Positions 23,933-32,483 of a stretch of 64,000 bases of DNA are shown in pieces. The position numbers were made by a program, and so were the translations under genes. The DNA is from Streptomyces sp. NBC_01016 (lineage in GTDB: Bacteria; Actinomycetota; Actinomycetes; Streptomycetales; Streptomycetaceae): contig NZ_JAPEOQ010000001.1 of NCBI RefSeq assembly GCF_026341035.1, positions 4,960,001-5,024,000 of the forward strand. Reading direction: 5' to 3'. The notes beneath the pieces were generated by a model. It saw only the letters and a program-made list of their open reading frames with translations, was not told the origin of the DNA and searched no databases. Each line of letters starts with the position of its first letter. Positions within the stretch are counted from its first letter, which is position 1.

Positions 23933-26047
23933 ATGCCCCATCCCCTCTCCAACCCCGTGTCCCGGCGTCGCGCCCTCGCCCTCGGCGCGGGCGCCGTCGG
24001 AGCCGCCGCGGCGGGCTCCCTGCTGCCGCCCTCGCTGCAGCGCGCCCTGGCCGCCGCGCCGCCGTCCGGCGGGCTCGACGCCATCGAGCACGTGGTGATC
24101 CTCATGCAGGAGAACCGGTCCTTCGACCACTACTTCGGCATGCTGCGCGGCGTCCGCGGCTTCGGCGACCTCAATGCCGTCCAACTCGCCGACGGCAAGC
24201 CCGTGTTCGAGCAGCCGGACGGCGCGAAGAGAGTCCTGCCGTTCTCCGTGCGCGCGGCCGCCGAGGCACAGCAGCACGACCTGCAGTACATCGACGCCCT
24301 CAACCACGACTGGAACGGCGGCCACAAGGCCTGGAACAACGGCTGGATGAACCAGTGGGTCTCCGCCAAGACCGCGGCGACCATGACGTATTACGACCGC
24401 TCCGACATCCCGTTGCAGTACGAGCTCGCCGACACGTTCACCATCTGCGACGCCTACCACTCCTCCATGCACAGCTCCACCAGCCCCAACCGCAACTACC
24501 TGTGGAGCGGCAACTCCGGCGACGAGCCGGGTGGCGGTCGCGCCATCGGCAACGACGCGTACGACGAGGGCACCCACAAGGGCTACGACTGGCCCACGTT
24601 CGCCGAACTCCTCGAGAAGGAGGGCCGCAGCTGGCAGACGTACACCGAGTGGGAGAACTTCACCGACAACCAGATCGAGTTCTACGCCTCCTTCAAGGCC
24701 GTCGCCCGCAAGGCGCTGGCCAAGACCGGCGGGCACACGTACATGGAGTCGTTCTACGCGCTGGTCCGCAAGGCCGCCGACGCCGGCGACACGGCCGAGC
24801 GGGACCGGCTGCTCGGGCTCCTGGAGGAGGGCGTCAAGGCGCTCACCAAAGCCGAGCGCAGCCTGTTCGAGCGCGCCCTGCGCCGCGTGCCCACCGGCAC
24901 CCTGGCCGAGCGCTTCGCCGCCGACGTCGCCGCCAAGAAGCTGCCCGCGGTCTCCTACCTGGTGCCGTCCGCGGTCGACTCCGAGCACCCCAGCGTCTCC
25001 GTCCCCGCCGCGAGCGCCAGCGTCCCGTACAAGGTGCTCGACGCGCTGGCCTCGCACCCCGACGTATGGCGCAAGACCGTCGTGCTCATCAACTACGACG
25101 AGAACGACGGCTTCTTCGACCACGTCCCGCCGCCCGTGCCCGAGGCGGGCGAGCCCGACGAGTGGTGGCAGGGGCAGCCGACCGGGCTCGGGATGCGCGT
25201 GCCGATGCTCGTCGTCTCGCCGTGGTCGGTGGGCGGTCACGTCTGCTCCGAGCTGTTCGACCACACCTCCGTCAACCGCTTCCTGGAGAAGTGGACCGGC
25301 ATCGACGACCCCAACATCACGGCGTGGCGCCGCCGGATATGCGGCGACCTGACCTCCGCGTTCGACTTCGACACCGCCGAGAAGCAGCCCGCCGTGCACA
25401 ACCCGGGCCCGGTGCCGCCCGCCGCCGCCCGGTGGAAGCCCAGCCCGCCGGCCGACCAGAAGATGCCCGTACAGGAGCCCGGCGCCCGGCCCGCGCGCCC
25501 GCTGCCGTACCAGACCGACGCGTACGCACGGATCGCCGAGGGGCGCGTCGAGGTCACGCTCGCCAACACCGGCGCCTCCAGCGCCCACTTCGCGCTCTAC
25601 CCGTACGAGGGGGAGTTCGACGTGCCGCAGCACCGGGACGTCTCCGGCACCCGCGCCCTGACCGTGACGCCGGCCAAGGACCGCTACCGGTTCACCGTCA
25701 CAGGGCCCAACGGCTTCCGCCGCGAGTTCGCGGGCCTCGCCGCGTCCACCGCCGAGGTCACGTCGTCCGTGCGCGCCAAGACCCGCGAACTGCGCATCAA
25801 GCTGGCCAACCACGGCACCGAGGCGAAGGTGTTCACCGTCCGCCCGCAGGCCTACGTGCGCGCCGCCGACGCCGCGGCCCTGACCCGGCAGGTCCGTGTC
25901 GCGCCCGGCGACAGCACCACCGTGACGCACCCCGCCGCGAAGTCCCACGGCTGGTACGACCTGGTGGTGCGCTGCGAGGACGAGCCCGACTTCGCGCGGC
26001 GCCTGATGGGCCACATCGAGAACGGGCGGGCCTCGGTCTCCGGGTGA
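23933..26047 (+). CDS. Tat-exported phosphocholine-specific phospholipase C
   Basis: A 704-residue secreted enzyme. The Tat signal is SRRRALALGAGAVGAAAAGS (read with the preceding Pro-Val). The phosphoesterase core opens with IEHVVILMQENRSFDHYFGM and holds further acidic/His motifs (NYDENDGFFDHV, PMLVVSPWSVGGHVCSELFDHTS in parts). Two beta-sandwich repeats of the bacterial PLC C-terminal type follow (about residues 500-590 and 600-690). It hydrolyses phosphatidylcholine or sphingomyelin outside the cell. The ATG at 23933 has AGGAG eight bases upstream. Phosphate-starvation control is common for this family, but no PHO box was seen here. Confidence 0.9.
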   Translation: MPHPLSNPVSRRRALALGAGAVGAAAAGSLLPPSLQRALAAAPPSGGLDAIEHVVILMQENRSFDHYFGMLRGVRGFGDLNAVQLADGKPVFEQPDGAKRVLPFSVRAAAEAQQHDLQYIDALNHDWNGGHKAWNNGWMNQWVSAKTAATMTYYDRSDIPLQYELADTFTICDAYHSSMHSSTSPNRNYLWSGNSGDEPGGGRAIGNDAYDEGTHKGYDWPTFAELLEKEGRSWQTYTEWENFTDNQIEFYASFKAVARKALAKTGGHTYMESFYALVRKAADAGDTAERDRLLGLLEEGVKALTKAERSLFERALRRVPTGTLAERFAADVAAKKLPAVSYLVPSAVDSEHPSVSVPAASASVPYKVLDALASHPDVWRKTVVLINYDENDGFFDHVPPPVPEAGEPDEWWQGQPTGLGMRVPMLVVSPWSVGGHVCSELFDHTSVNRFLEKWTGIDDPNITAWRRRICGDLTSAFDFDTAEKQPAVHNPGPVPPAAARWKPSPPADQKMPVQEPGARPARPLPYQTDAYARIAEGRVEVTLANTGASSAHFALYPYEGEFDVPQHRDVSGTRALTVTPAKDRYRFTVTGPNGFRREFAGLAASTAEVTSSVRAKTRELRIKLANHGTEAKVFTVRPQAYVRAADAAALTRQVRVAPGDSTTVTHPAAKSHGWYDLVVRCEDEPDFARRLMGHIENGRASVSG

Positions 26048-26081
26048 CCCCGCGGATGTGAGCGGAAATCCGATCGCGGGG
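26048..26081 (+). terminator. Hairpin after phospholipase C
   Basis: CCCCGCGGAT at the stop codon pairs with ATCC and CGCGGGG ending at 26081, with one internal bulge. It lacks a T-run, as is common in Streptomyces terminators. Confidence 0.45.
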
Positions 26082-26140
26082 CGCGGTCGGGCCTGGCTAC
26101 GCTCGGCCCGGCCAGGGGACCGCTCCCGCGAAAGGTGACC

Positions 26141-27034
26141 ATGGGCGTTCGCAAGCTGCACCAGGACGAGCCGGACATCGACGAGGACCTCGTCCGCGCG
26201 CTGGTCGACGAGCAGTTCCCGCAGTGGGCGGAGCTGCCCCTGAAGTACGTCGACTCGCACGGCACGCAGAACGTTCTGTACCGGCTGGGCGAGGAGTTGG
26301 TGGTCCGGCTGCCGCGCCAGGACGGGATCGTGCCCGAGCTGGCGGGGGCGCGGCAATGGCTGCCGTATCTCGCCGCCCGGCTGCCGGTGCCCGTACCGGA
26401 GCAGGTGGCCGAGGGGGAGCCGGGGCACGGCTTTCCGTGGCCGTGGGCGGTGCACCGCTGGCTGCCCGGCGAGAACCCCGTCGTGGGGCGGCTCGACCGG
26501 CCCGAGGCGCTGGCCGAGGACCTGGCGGGGTTCGTCACGGTGATGCGCGCGATCGACACCGCCGGGGCGCCGGAGTCGTTCCGCGGCCGGCCGCTCGCCG
26601 AACGGGCCGACGGGACCCGCGAGGTGATCAGCCGTCTGGACGGAACGATCGACTCCGCGGCGGCCCTCGCGGTCTGGGACGAGGCGGTGCGCACCCCTGG
26701 CGCGGGCCGCGAGGTGTGGCTGCACGGTGACCTGCAGCCCGGCAACCTCCTGGTGTCCGGAGGGCGGCTCGGCGCGGTCATCGACTTCGGGTGCATGGGC
26801 ACCGGGGACCCCGCCGTCGACCTGATCACGGCCTGGTACGTCCTCGGCGGGCCGGAACGGCGGACCTTCCGGGAGGCCGCGGCAGTCGACGACGACACGT
26901 GGGTGCGCGGGCGTGGCTGGGCGCTGACCATCGCGGCGCACGAGCTGGCGTACTACCGGGACTTGAACCCGTTCATGGTGCGGACGGCGTCGCGCGTGGT
27001 CGGAGAGATCCTCGCGGACGCGGCCCGCACCTGA
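26141..27034 (+). CDS. Aminoglycoside phosphotransferase-family kinase
   Basis: A 297-residue APH-fold kinase. The catalytic loop is WLHGDLQPGNLLV (Asp base and Asn/Gln metal ligands) and the metal-binding motif is AVIDFGCMGTGDPAVDL. The HRWLPGE hinge is typical of the APH/Mph-like family widespread in Streptomyces. Substrate cannot be read; antibiotic, sugar or amino alcohol are all possible, and most family members are not resistance genes. The ATG at 26141 has AAAGG six bases upstream and is preferred to the GTG two codons earlier. Confidence 0.82.
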   Translation: MGVRKLHQDEPDIDEDLVRALVDEQFPQWAELPLKYVDSHGTQNVLYRLGEELVVRLPRQDGIVPELAGARQWLPYLAARLPVPVPEQVAEGEPGHGFPWPWAVHRWLPGENPVVGRLDRPEALAEDLAGFVTVMRAIDTAGAPESFRGRPLAERADGTREVISRLDGTIDSAAALAVWDEAVRTPGAGREVWLHGDLQPGNLLVSGGRLGAVIDFGCMGTGDPAVDLITAWYVLGGPERRTFREAAAVDDDTWVRGRGWALTIAAHELAYYRDLNPFMVRTASRVVGEILADAART

Positions 27035-27039
27035 CGGGT

Positions 27040-27084
27040 GTCGAGCGCTACAGAGTCGAGCGCTACAGAGTCGAGCGCTACAGA
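27040..27084. repeat. Triple 15-bp tandem repeat between convergent genes
   Basis: Three exact copies of GTCGAGCGCTACAGA. The third copy runs into the stop codon and last codons of the convergent MscS gene. Each unit contains the palindrome AGCGCT. Confidence 0.8.
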
Positions 27085-28169
27085 GACGGGGCGACGGGCG
27101 TCCCCTGCGCGTCCCGCTGATGCGGGATCACGATCGAGGGGCTGCCGGCCGTCAGCGCCACCGTCCGCGCGGGCGACGGAATGCTGATGCCCTCCGCGCG
27201 GAAGCGCGCGTGCAGCCGCTTGATGAACTCGTGCTTGATCCGGTACTGGTCGCTGAACTCGCCGACGCCCAGGATCACGTTGAAGCTGATCCGGGAGTCG
27301 CCGAACGTGTGGAAGCGCACGAGCGGCTCGTGCTCCGGCACGGCGCCCTCGACCTCCTTCATCACCTCGGTCACGACCTCGACCGTCACCCGCTCCACCA
27401 CCTCGAGGTCGACGTCGTAGCCGACCCCGGCGAGCACGGTGAGGGTCATCTCCTGTTCCGGGCGGCTGAAGTTGGTCATGTTCGTGCCCGACAGCTGCGT
27501 GTTCGGGATGATCACGAGGTTGTTGGAGAGCTGCCGCACCACCGTGTTGCGCCAGTTGATGTCGACGACATAGCCCTCCTCGCCGCTACTGAGGCGGATG
27601 TAGTCACCGGGCTGGACGGTCTTCGAGGCCAGGATGTGCACGCCCGCGAACAGGTTGGCGAGCGTGTCCTGAAGGGCGAGCGCCACGGCCAGACCACCCA
27701 CACCGAGCGCGGTGAGCAGCGGCGCGATGGAGATGCCGAGGGTCTGGAGCACGACGAGGAACCCCATCGCGAGCACCACGACCCGCGTGATGTTCACGAA
27801 GATGGTCGCCGAACCGGCCACGGCCGCACGCGACTGCGCGACCGCCCGCACTAGACCCGTGATCACCCGCGCCGCCGTCAGCGTCGCCATGACGATGAGC
27901 AGCGCCGTGAGCGCCATGTTCACATTCCGCCCCGTACGCGGGGTGAGCGGCAGCACCTCGGCGGCCACGGCGGCGCCGGCCGCGAACGCCGCCCACGGCA
28001 CCAGCGTGCGCAGCGCGTCGACGATCACATCGTCCCCGGACCACCGCGTCTGCCCGGCGCGCACGCCGAGCCAGCGCAGCAGGGTGCGCAGCAGCAGTCC
28101 CGCCAGCAGGCCGCCGAGCAGGGCGACACCAGCGAGGATCAGGTCGTGCACTTCGATGCCGCGACTCAA
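27078..28169 (-). CDS. Small-conductance mechanosensitive channel (MscS family)
   Basis: A 363-residue membrane protein with four to five hydrophobic segments. The pore-lining helix is TALGVGGLAVALALQDTLANLFAG (read in parts), followed by the MscS beta domain (VQPGDYIRLSSGEEGYVVDINWRNTVVR, NTQLSGTNMTNFS). It opens on membrane tension during osmotic downshift. The start is taken as TTG at 28169 with GGGAGG six bases upstream; no ATG or GTG with a ribosome site exists near the first helix. A sequence motif about 130 bp upstream recurs upstream of the DUF574 gene. Confidence 0.85.
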   Translation of the reverse strand: MSRGIEVHDLILAGVALLGGLLAGLLLRTLLRWLGVRAGQTRWSGDDVIVDALRTLVPWAAFAAGAAVAAEVLPLTPRTGRNVNMALTALLIVMATLTAARVITGLVRAVAQSRAAVAGSATIFVNITRVVVLAMGFLVVLQTLGISIAPLLTALGVGGLAVALALQDTLANLFAGVHILASKTVQPGDYIRLSSGEEGYVVDINWRNTVVRQLSNNLVIIPNTQLSGTNMTNFSRPEQEMTLTVLAGVGYDVDLEVVERVTVEVVTEVMKEVEGAVPEHEPLVRFHTFGDSRISFNVILGVGEFSDQYRIKHEFIKRLHARFRAEGISIPSPARTVALTAGSPSIVIPHQRDAQGTPVAPSL

Positions 28170-28299
28170 CGGGCACCTCCCGCACGGGGACTGAACGCTG
28201 CGGTGGGGACGGATATGTGATGTGTGGTCACGTGGTACCTGCTTGTTCGGGGACGGAGGTGGCGCGCCGACCGGAATCGCGGTCGGGGGCGCACTGCGG

Positions 28300-28328
28300 A
28301 CATCCTGCCGTACGTGCCCGAAGTGTGG
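28300..28328 (-). promoter_or_regulatory. Conserved upstream motif, copy 1 (MscS gene)
   Basis: The 17-base block ACATCCTGCCGTACGTG, followed by CCCGAAG and GTGTGG, is repeated at 43330-43360 upstream of the DUF574 gene. Both copies face the same way relative to the gene they precede (leftward). A promoter or regulator site is likely. Confidence 0.5.
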
Positions 28329-28455
28329 AGAGGGTGGGGACCTCAAGTGTGCGGAAACCGGTGTGGTGGGCCCATGTGATGTACGTGGGGCTGGACGCGG
28401 CGAGGGTCAACTGGGCGCGTTACGCTGCCGAAACGGCATGGACCGTACGCGGAAA

Positions 28456-28579
28456 ATGTTCGCACCAACAATTTCGTACGAGCAGTCCGCACCAGCAGTT
28501 CGCGCCAACCGTTTCGCATCAACCGTTTCGCATCAACCGTTTCGCACCAGCCGTTTCGCACCAGCCGTTTCGCATCAAC
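28456..28579 (+). repeat. Nine-unit 14-bp direct repeat array upstream of IPNS-like gene
   Basis: Nine head-to-tail units of 13-14 bp with consensus CGTTTCGCAYCARC fill 124 bp. Units 5 to 9 (28510-28579) are nearly identical and alternate between CATCAAC and CACCAGC endings; units 1 to 4 are degenerate. The array ends 45 bp before the GTG of the dioxygenase gene. The remaining bases from 28170 to 28455 hold the MscS promoter region and no gene I can support. Confidence 0.85.
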
Positions 28580-28624
28580 AATGTAGGCGACCGCCCGTCG
28601 AGGTCCTCACCAAGGGAGACGCCC

Positions 28625-29698
28625 GTGCCCGAACCGACCGCGACGACCCCGTTCGAGGTCCCCGTCGTCGACATCGGCCCCTACGTGGACGGGGGTTCGG
28701 CCGAGGACCTGGCCCGCGTGGCCCGCGCCCTCGACGACGCCTGCACCCGCGTGGGCTTCGTGCAGATCCGCGGGCACGGCGTCCCGGACGCGGTGCTCGA
28801 CGGACTGGCCGACGCCGTCGACGACTTCTTCGCTCTGCCGTCCGAGCGCAAGAACGCCTACCGGGTCACGGGCGCCAACCGCGGCTACAGCCCGCCGAAG
28901 AGCGAGTCGCTCAGCCTCAGCCTCGGTGTCGAGTCTGCGTCCCGGATGAACGACTTCTTCGAGGCGTTCAACGTCGGCACCGAGGCCCGCTCCTTCCCCG
29001 GCCTCGACCTCTCCGAGGACGACTACGGCCGCAACGTATGGCCCGCCGAACTCGATGCCTTCGAGCCGCGCGTGCAGGCCTACTTCGCCCACGCGGGCCG
29101 CGTCGCCCGCGTCCTGACCCGGGCCTTCGGCGACGCCCTCGGCCTGGAGCCCGGCCACTTCGAGGCGCTCACCGACCACTCCGTGGACGTCCTGCGGATG
29201 AACAACTACGCGCTCCCAGAAGGCACCGTCACCCTCGACGGCGACCTGACCGGCATGGGCGAGCACACCGACTTCGGCCTGGTCACGGTGTTGTGGGCGG
29301 ACCGTGTCGCCGGGCTGCAGGTGCTCGATTCCGACGGCGTCTGGCACGACGTGTCCCCGGCCGAGGGCGCCCTCCTGGTCAACCTCGGCGACCTCACCGC
29401 CCGCCTCACCAACGACCGCTGGATGTCGACCCTGCACCGGGTCAAGCCGCCGATCGTCGACGGCGCCATCAAGCGGCGCCGCTCGGTGGCGTACTTCCAC
29501 GACGGCAACATCGACGCGGTGATCGCCACGCTCCCCAGCCACCTCGACGCCGACGCGGGCCTCGCCTACGAGCCGATCACCGTCCGCGACCACATCAAGG
29601 CCAAGCTGGCGGGGTCCCGGCAGGGCAAGGCGAACACGGCGGCGGTCCGGGAGGCGGCGCGGGTGCTGGCCGCGGCGGGGCGGGAGCCTCGCGGCTGA
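28625..29698 (+). CDS. Isopenicillin N synthase-family 2-oxoglutarate/Fe(II) dioxygenase
   Basis: A 357-residue non-haem iron oxygenase. The N-terminal DIOX_N segment (FVQIRGHGVPDAVLDGL) precedes the double-stranded beta-helix core. The Fe(II) ligands are H-x-D in GEHTDFGLVTVLW and His in WMSTLHRVKPP, with the 2-oxoglutarate or substrate Arg in RRRSVAYF. Length and layout match the plant gibberellin/ethylene-type oxygenases found in Streptomyces, not true IPNS of a beta-lactam cluster, and no such cluster is present. The GTG at 28625 has AAGGGAG six bases upstream. The 14-bp repeat array directly upstream suggests unusual control. Confidence 0.85.
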   Translation: MPEPTATTPFEVPVVDIGPYVDGGSAEDLARVARALDDACTRVGFVQIRGHGVPDAVLDGLADAVDDFFALPSERKNAYRVTGANRGYSPPKSESLSLSLGVESASRMNDFFEAFNVGTEARSFPGLDLSEDDYGRNVWPAELDAFEPRVQAYFAHAGRVARVLTRAFGDALGLEPGHFEALTDHSVDVLRMNNYALPEGTVTLDGDLTGMGEHTDFGLVTVLWADRVAGLQVLDSDGVWHDVSPAEGALLVNLGDLTARLTNDRWMSTLHRVKPPIVDGAIKRRRSVAYFHDGNIDAVIATLPSHLDADAGLAYEPITVRDHIKAKLAGSRQGKANTAAVREAARVLAAAGREPRG

Positions 29699-29737
29699 CC
29701 GGGGCCGCCGGGTGTCCGGTCGGCGGGTGACGGCGAA

Positions 29738-30697
29738 CTACCCGACACGCCCGCGATCGATGAACGCGGTCAACGCGTCCACCGTCGCGTCGGGTTGCTC
29801 GTCGGGGATGAAGTGCCCGGCCTCTGGGATGAAGGCGCCGGTCGCGTTCTCCGCCCACGGGCCGATCGAGGCGGCCATGTCGGGGATCGAGCCATGGGAA
29901 CTGGAGATCCCCAGGACCGGAACGGTCAACTTCCCCTGCCCGAGAGCCTCATGGTTCCTGCGCGCCGATTCCGCCGCGTCGCGGTAGTAGGCGAGAGACG
30001 CCCGGAGTCCGCCCTCGGCCGCGATGGCGGCGGCGTAGTGGTCGATCTCCGCACCGTCGAAGGCGTCCGGGAGAAGGGTTTTGGTCTTCAGGAACCATTC
30101 GACGTAGTCGCGCTCGCGCCCGGTGAGGAGGGTCTCGGGCAGTTCCGACACCAGGTGGAACGCGAAGTGCCAGGTCTTCCAGGCCCGTTCGGGATCGGTG
30201 GGGATCGAGTCCGGGAGCGTGATTCCGGGAATGCCGGCGTCCAGCAGGGCGACGCCGTGCAGGCGCTCTTCGTGCTTGAGGGCGAGCGAGAAGGCGACCC
30301 AGGCCCCGATGTCGTGGGCGACGAGCCAGTACTTCGGCACGTCGAGCGCGTCCAGCGCGGCCTGGACGCGCGACGCGACGGTGTGGGTGTCGTAGCCCCC
30401 TTGAGGGCGGTCGGAGTGGCCCTGCCCCGGCAGGTCGATCGCGATCACGTGGAAGCGCTCGGCAAGGCTCGGCATCACCTTGCGCCAGGCCCACCAGGTC
30501 TGCGGGAATCCGGCGAGCAGCACGACGGTGGGGCCGCCCGACCGGCCGCCTTCCACGGCGTGCAGCCGGATGCCGTCCGCGTCGACCCAGCGGTGGGTGA
30601 ACCCCGCGAGGTCGTGCAGCGGCAGCCCGGGGAGCGGGTTCTGTCCGCGGGAGCGGTTCGAGGTCAGGGGCATGGTCATGGCGTCGTCGTCGGTCAT
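29738..30697 (-). CDS. Alpha/beta hydrolase, epoxide hydrolase / haloalkane dehalogenase-like
   Basis: A 319-residue hydrolase. The nucleophile elbow is VAHDIGAWVA with Asp, as in epoxide hydrolases and dehalogenases rather than Ser esterases. The oxyanion segment is LLAGFPQTWWAWRKV, and the catalytic His is in PEAGHFIPDEQP. A mid-domain cap (residues about 150-230) is present. The gene is divergent from a TetR repressor, with a perfect palindrome overlapping its promoter. The proposed -10 hexamer ends six bases before the ATG, so the mRNA may be leaderless. Substrate unknown, perhaps a xenobiotic epoxide or ester sensed by the regulator. Confidence 0.85.
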   Translation of the reverse strand: MTDDDAMTMPLTSNRSRGQNPLPGLPLHDLAGFTHRWVDADGIRLHAVEGGRSGGPTVVLLAGFPQTWWAWRKVMPSLAERFHVIAIDLPGQGHSDRPQGGYDTHTVASRVQAALDALDVPKYWLVAHDIGAWVAFSLALKHEERLHGVALLDAGIPGITLPDSIPTDPERAWKTWHFAFHLVSELPETLLTGRERDYVEWFLKTKTLLPDAFDGAEIDHYAAAIAAEGGLRASLAYYRDAAESARRNHEALGQGKLTVPVLGISSSHGSIPDMAASIGPWAENATGAFIPEAGHFIPDEQPDATVDALTAFIDRGRVG

Positions 30698-30704
30698 TCC
30701 TCGA

Positions 30705-30734
30705 GCCTACGGCATCTTGAACTGATTAGTTCAA
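30705..30734 (-). promoter_or_regulatory. Promoter of alpha/beta hydrolase
   Basis: Read leftward, TTGAAC (30734-30729) and TAGGCT (30710-30705) are 18 bp apart. The operator covers the -35 hexamer, and the expected start point is at or next to the ATG at 30697. Confidence 0.55.
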
Positions 30735-30737
30735 GAT
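30714..30737. promoter_or_regulatory. TetR-type operator, perfect palindrome
   Basis: ATCTTGAACT-GATT-AGTTCAAGAT, 10-bp arms with a four-base centre, in the 90 bp between the hydrolase and the TetR gene. Such perfect symmetry in a divergent promoter is the usual TetR arrangement. Confidence 0.8.
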
Positions 30738-30787
30738 AGGATGGGCGGGGGCCACGACGACCGGCCCAGGAACGAGGTGCATGCGTG

Positions 30788-31381
30788 ATGGCGGGCAAGA
30801 AGCAGTTCGACGTGGGCGTCGCGCTCGACGCGGCGATGGCCCAGTTCTGGCGGGCCGGATACGCCGACACGTCCGTCGACGACCTCTCCAGGGCGACCGG
30901 GCTGAACCGCAGCTCCCTCTACTCCTCGTTCGGCGACAAGGACGCGCTCTACCTGCGCTGCCTGGACCGCTACGCCGCGCGCTACGGAGACAGCTACGAC
31001 CAGGCACTTTCCCGTGCGTCCGAGGAACCGCTCCAGGCGGTACGGGCATTCTTCGAGGTCACCCTGCAACGCATCGCCGACCCCGACGTACCCGACGGAT
31101 GCCTGGTCGCCCAGACCGCAATGTCGTCACCCGCACTCAGCCCCGCCATCGCCGCACGCGCGACCGAGGCCCTGGGCCTGCAATGCGCGCGCCTGCGGAC
31201 CGCTTTGGGGGCCGCGCAGTTGGCCGAGGGCGATGCCGACGACTTCGCGGTGCACCTCGCGGCGGTGAACCAGTCGCTGGCCGTGATGAGCAGGGCCGGG
31301 ACGAGCCAGAAGCAGCTCCGTACGGTCGTCGACATCAGCATGCGCGCGCTGTCGCACGCCTTGCCTGCCCGGAGCCGGTGA
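30788..31381 (+). CDS. TetR-family transcriptional regulator
   Basis: A 197-residue repressor. The helix-turn-helix is TSVDDLSRATGLNRSSLYSSFGDKDALYLRCLDRY (read in parts), followed by an all-helical ligand domain of the type containing CLVAQTAMSS. It is divergent from the hydrolase, and the operator lies between them, so it probably represses both. GAGG lies upstream of both the GTG at 30785 and the ATG at 30788; I use the ATG. Confidence 0.87.
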   Translation: MAGKKQFDVGVALDAAMAQFWRAGYADTSVDDLSRATGLNRSSLYSSFGDKDALYLRCLDRYAARYGDSYDQALSRASEEPLQAVRAFFEVTLQRIADPDVPDGCLVAQTAMSSPALSPAIAARATEALGLQCARLRTALGAAQLAEGDADDFAVHLAAVNQSLAVMSRAGTSQKQLRTVVDISMRALSHALPARSR

Positions 31382-31402
31382 TCCCGACGGCCGGACAGAG
31401 AC

Positions 31403-31434
31403 CGGCCGCCGGACCGGTCCCGGCCCGGCGGCCG
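31403..31434. terminator. Hairpin between TetR and Gfo/Idh genes
   Basis: CGGCCGCCGG and its exact complement CCGGCGGCCG flank a 12-base loop between convergent genes. Confidence 0.6.
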
Positions 31435-31448
31435 AACCCGATCACGGG

Positions 31449-32483
31449 CTAGCCGGTCACCGGCACCGTCCGCCCCGTCCGCGCCGACTCGTACGCCGCG
31501 GCCACGATCCGCAGCGACCTCAGCCCGGCCTCGCCGTCGGTGACATCGACCGGGGAACTGTCGGCTCCGAACAGGAAAGACCGCAGCATCAGCGCGTCCA
31601 GATCGACGCCGTACGGGAGTTCCACGGCCGCCCGTGCCGTCTCGCTGAAGCCGTGCACCTTCTGGTCGAAGGCGTCCATCTCCAGCGCCGCCCGCTCGCC
31701 GATGACCTGCATCGAGAGCCCGCCCCACGCGGGGTGGTGCTGCGGCTGGCTCCAGCTGCAGTCGAGCGTGAGGACGGCTCCGTTCGCGTACGTCACGGTG
31801 AGCAGGCCCGCCGTCTCGACCGCGGCCCGGCCCTCGTACAAGAGGTTGTTGGTCTGCGCGTAGACGGAGCGCGCGGGGGAGCCCTCGAAGAGGTCGTCGA
31901 GGAGGTCCGCGACGTGCACGGTGTGGTCCATGACGGCGCCGCCGCCGGAGAGTTCGGGGTCGGTGAACCAGCGGCTCCGCGCGCCCGGCATATAGCCGTT
32001 GTTGGCGCCGGCCACCGTGAGCACCTCACCCGTCGTGCCCGCCCGCACCGCCTCGCGCACCGCGAGATAGGCCGGGCTGAACCGCACCGGGTGCGCCACC
32101 GCGAGCCGCACCCCGGCGGCCCGGCACGCCTCGACCATCGCCGCGCCGTCCTCGGGCGTCGTGGCGAGCGGCTTCTCGCACAGCACGTCGACGCCGTGCG
32201 CGGCCGCGCGTTCGACCAGCGCCCTGTGCCGCACGTTCTCCGAGCAGACCACGACCTTGTCGGGCCCCCAGGCGAACAACTCCTCATACGTGTCTACGTA
32301 GTTGACGCCGATCCGGGACGCGAAGTCCTTCCCCCGGGCCTCGCCCGGTGCCGCGAGATCTGTGTCGGGGTCGGCCGCGAGCACCTCCACGCCGTCCATC
32401 GCGGCGAGCTGCCGCGCGAAACCGCCCGCGTGCACATGCGCGAACGACAACACACCCACCTTCAAGCCCTGCACGCCCTTCAC
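31449..32483 (-). CDS. Gfo/Idh/MocA-family oxidoreductase
   Basis: A 344-residue NAD(P)-dependent sugar or inositol dehydrogenase. The dinucleotide segment is degenerate (VGVLSFAHVHAGGFARQL), but the family signature VLCEKPLATTPEDGAAM with the catalytic Lys is clear, followed by the C-terminal Rossmann-beta domain (MDHTVHVADLL). The GTG start at 32483 overlaps the preceding gene by GTGA and has GAGGAGG upstream. It is the last gene of the sugar ABC importer operon, so it acts on the imported sugar, or on the product of the other dehydrogenase. Confidence 0.87.
   Translation of the reverse strand: MKGVQGLKVGVLSFAHVHAGGFARQLAAMDGVEVLAADPDTDLAAPGEARGKDFASRIGVNYVDTYEELFAWGPDKVVVCSENVRHRALVERAAAHGVDVLCEKPLATTPEDGAAMVEACRAAGVRLAVAHPVRFSPAYLAVREAVRAGTTGEVLTVAGANNGYMPGARSRWFTDPELSGGGAVMDHTVHVADLLDDLFEGSPARSVYAQTNNLLYEGRAAVETAGLLTVTYANGAVLTLDCSWSQPQHHPAWGGLSMQVIGERAALEMDAFDQKVHGFSETARAAVELPYGVDLDALMLRSFLFGADSSPVDVTDGEAGLRSLRIVAAAYESARTGRTVPVTG

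Noticed and set aside
21098..26941. Very long open frames opposite to or out of phase with the permease, GH4/DeoR and phospholipase genes (900-1050 codons)
   Set aside because: They are Arg/Gly/Val/Ala-rich, lack domain motifs and mirror the GC3 bias of the true genes, a normal artefact in high-GC DNA.
26141..27034. Antibiotic resistance gene
   Set aside because: The APH fold is common among kinases of unknown substrate in Streptomyces and there is no supporting context.
28456..28579. Repeat array as a CRISPR
   Set aside because: The 14-bp units abut with no unique spacers and no cas genes are present.
28625..29698. Part of a beta-lactam biosynthetic cluster
   Set aside because: No ACV synthetase or other beta-lactam gene is near; the protein only shares the oxygenase fold.
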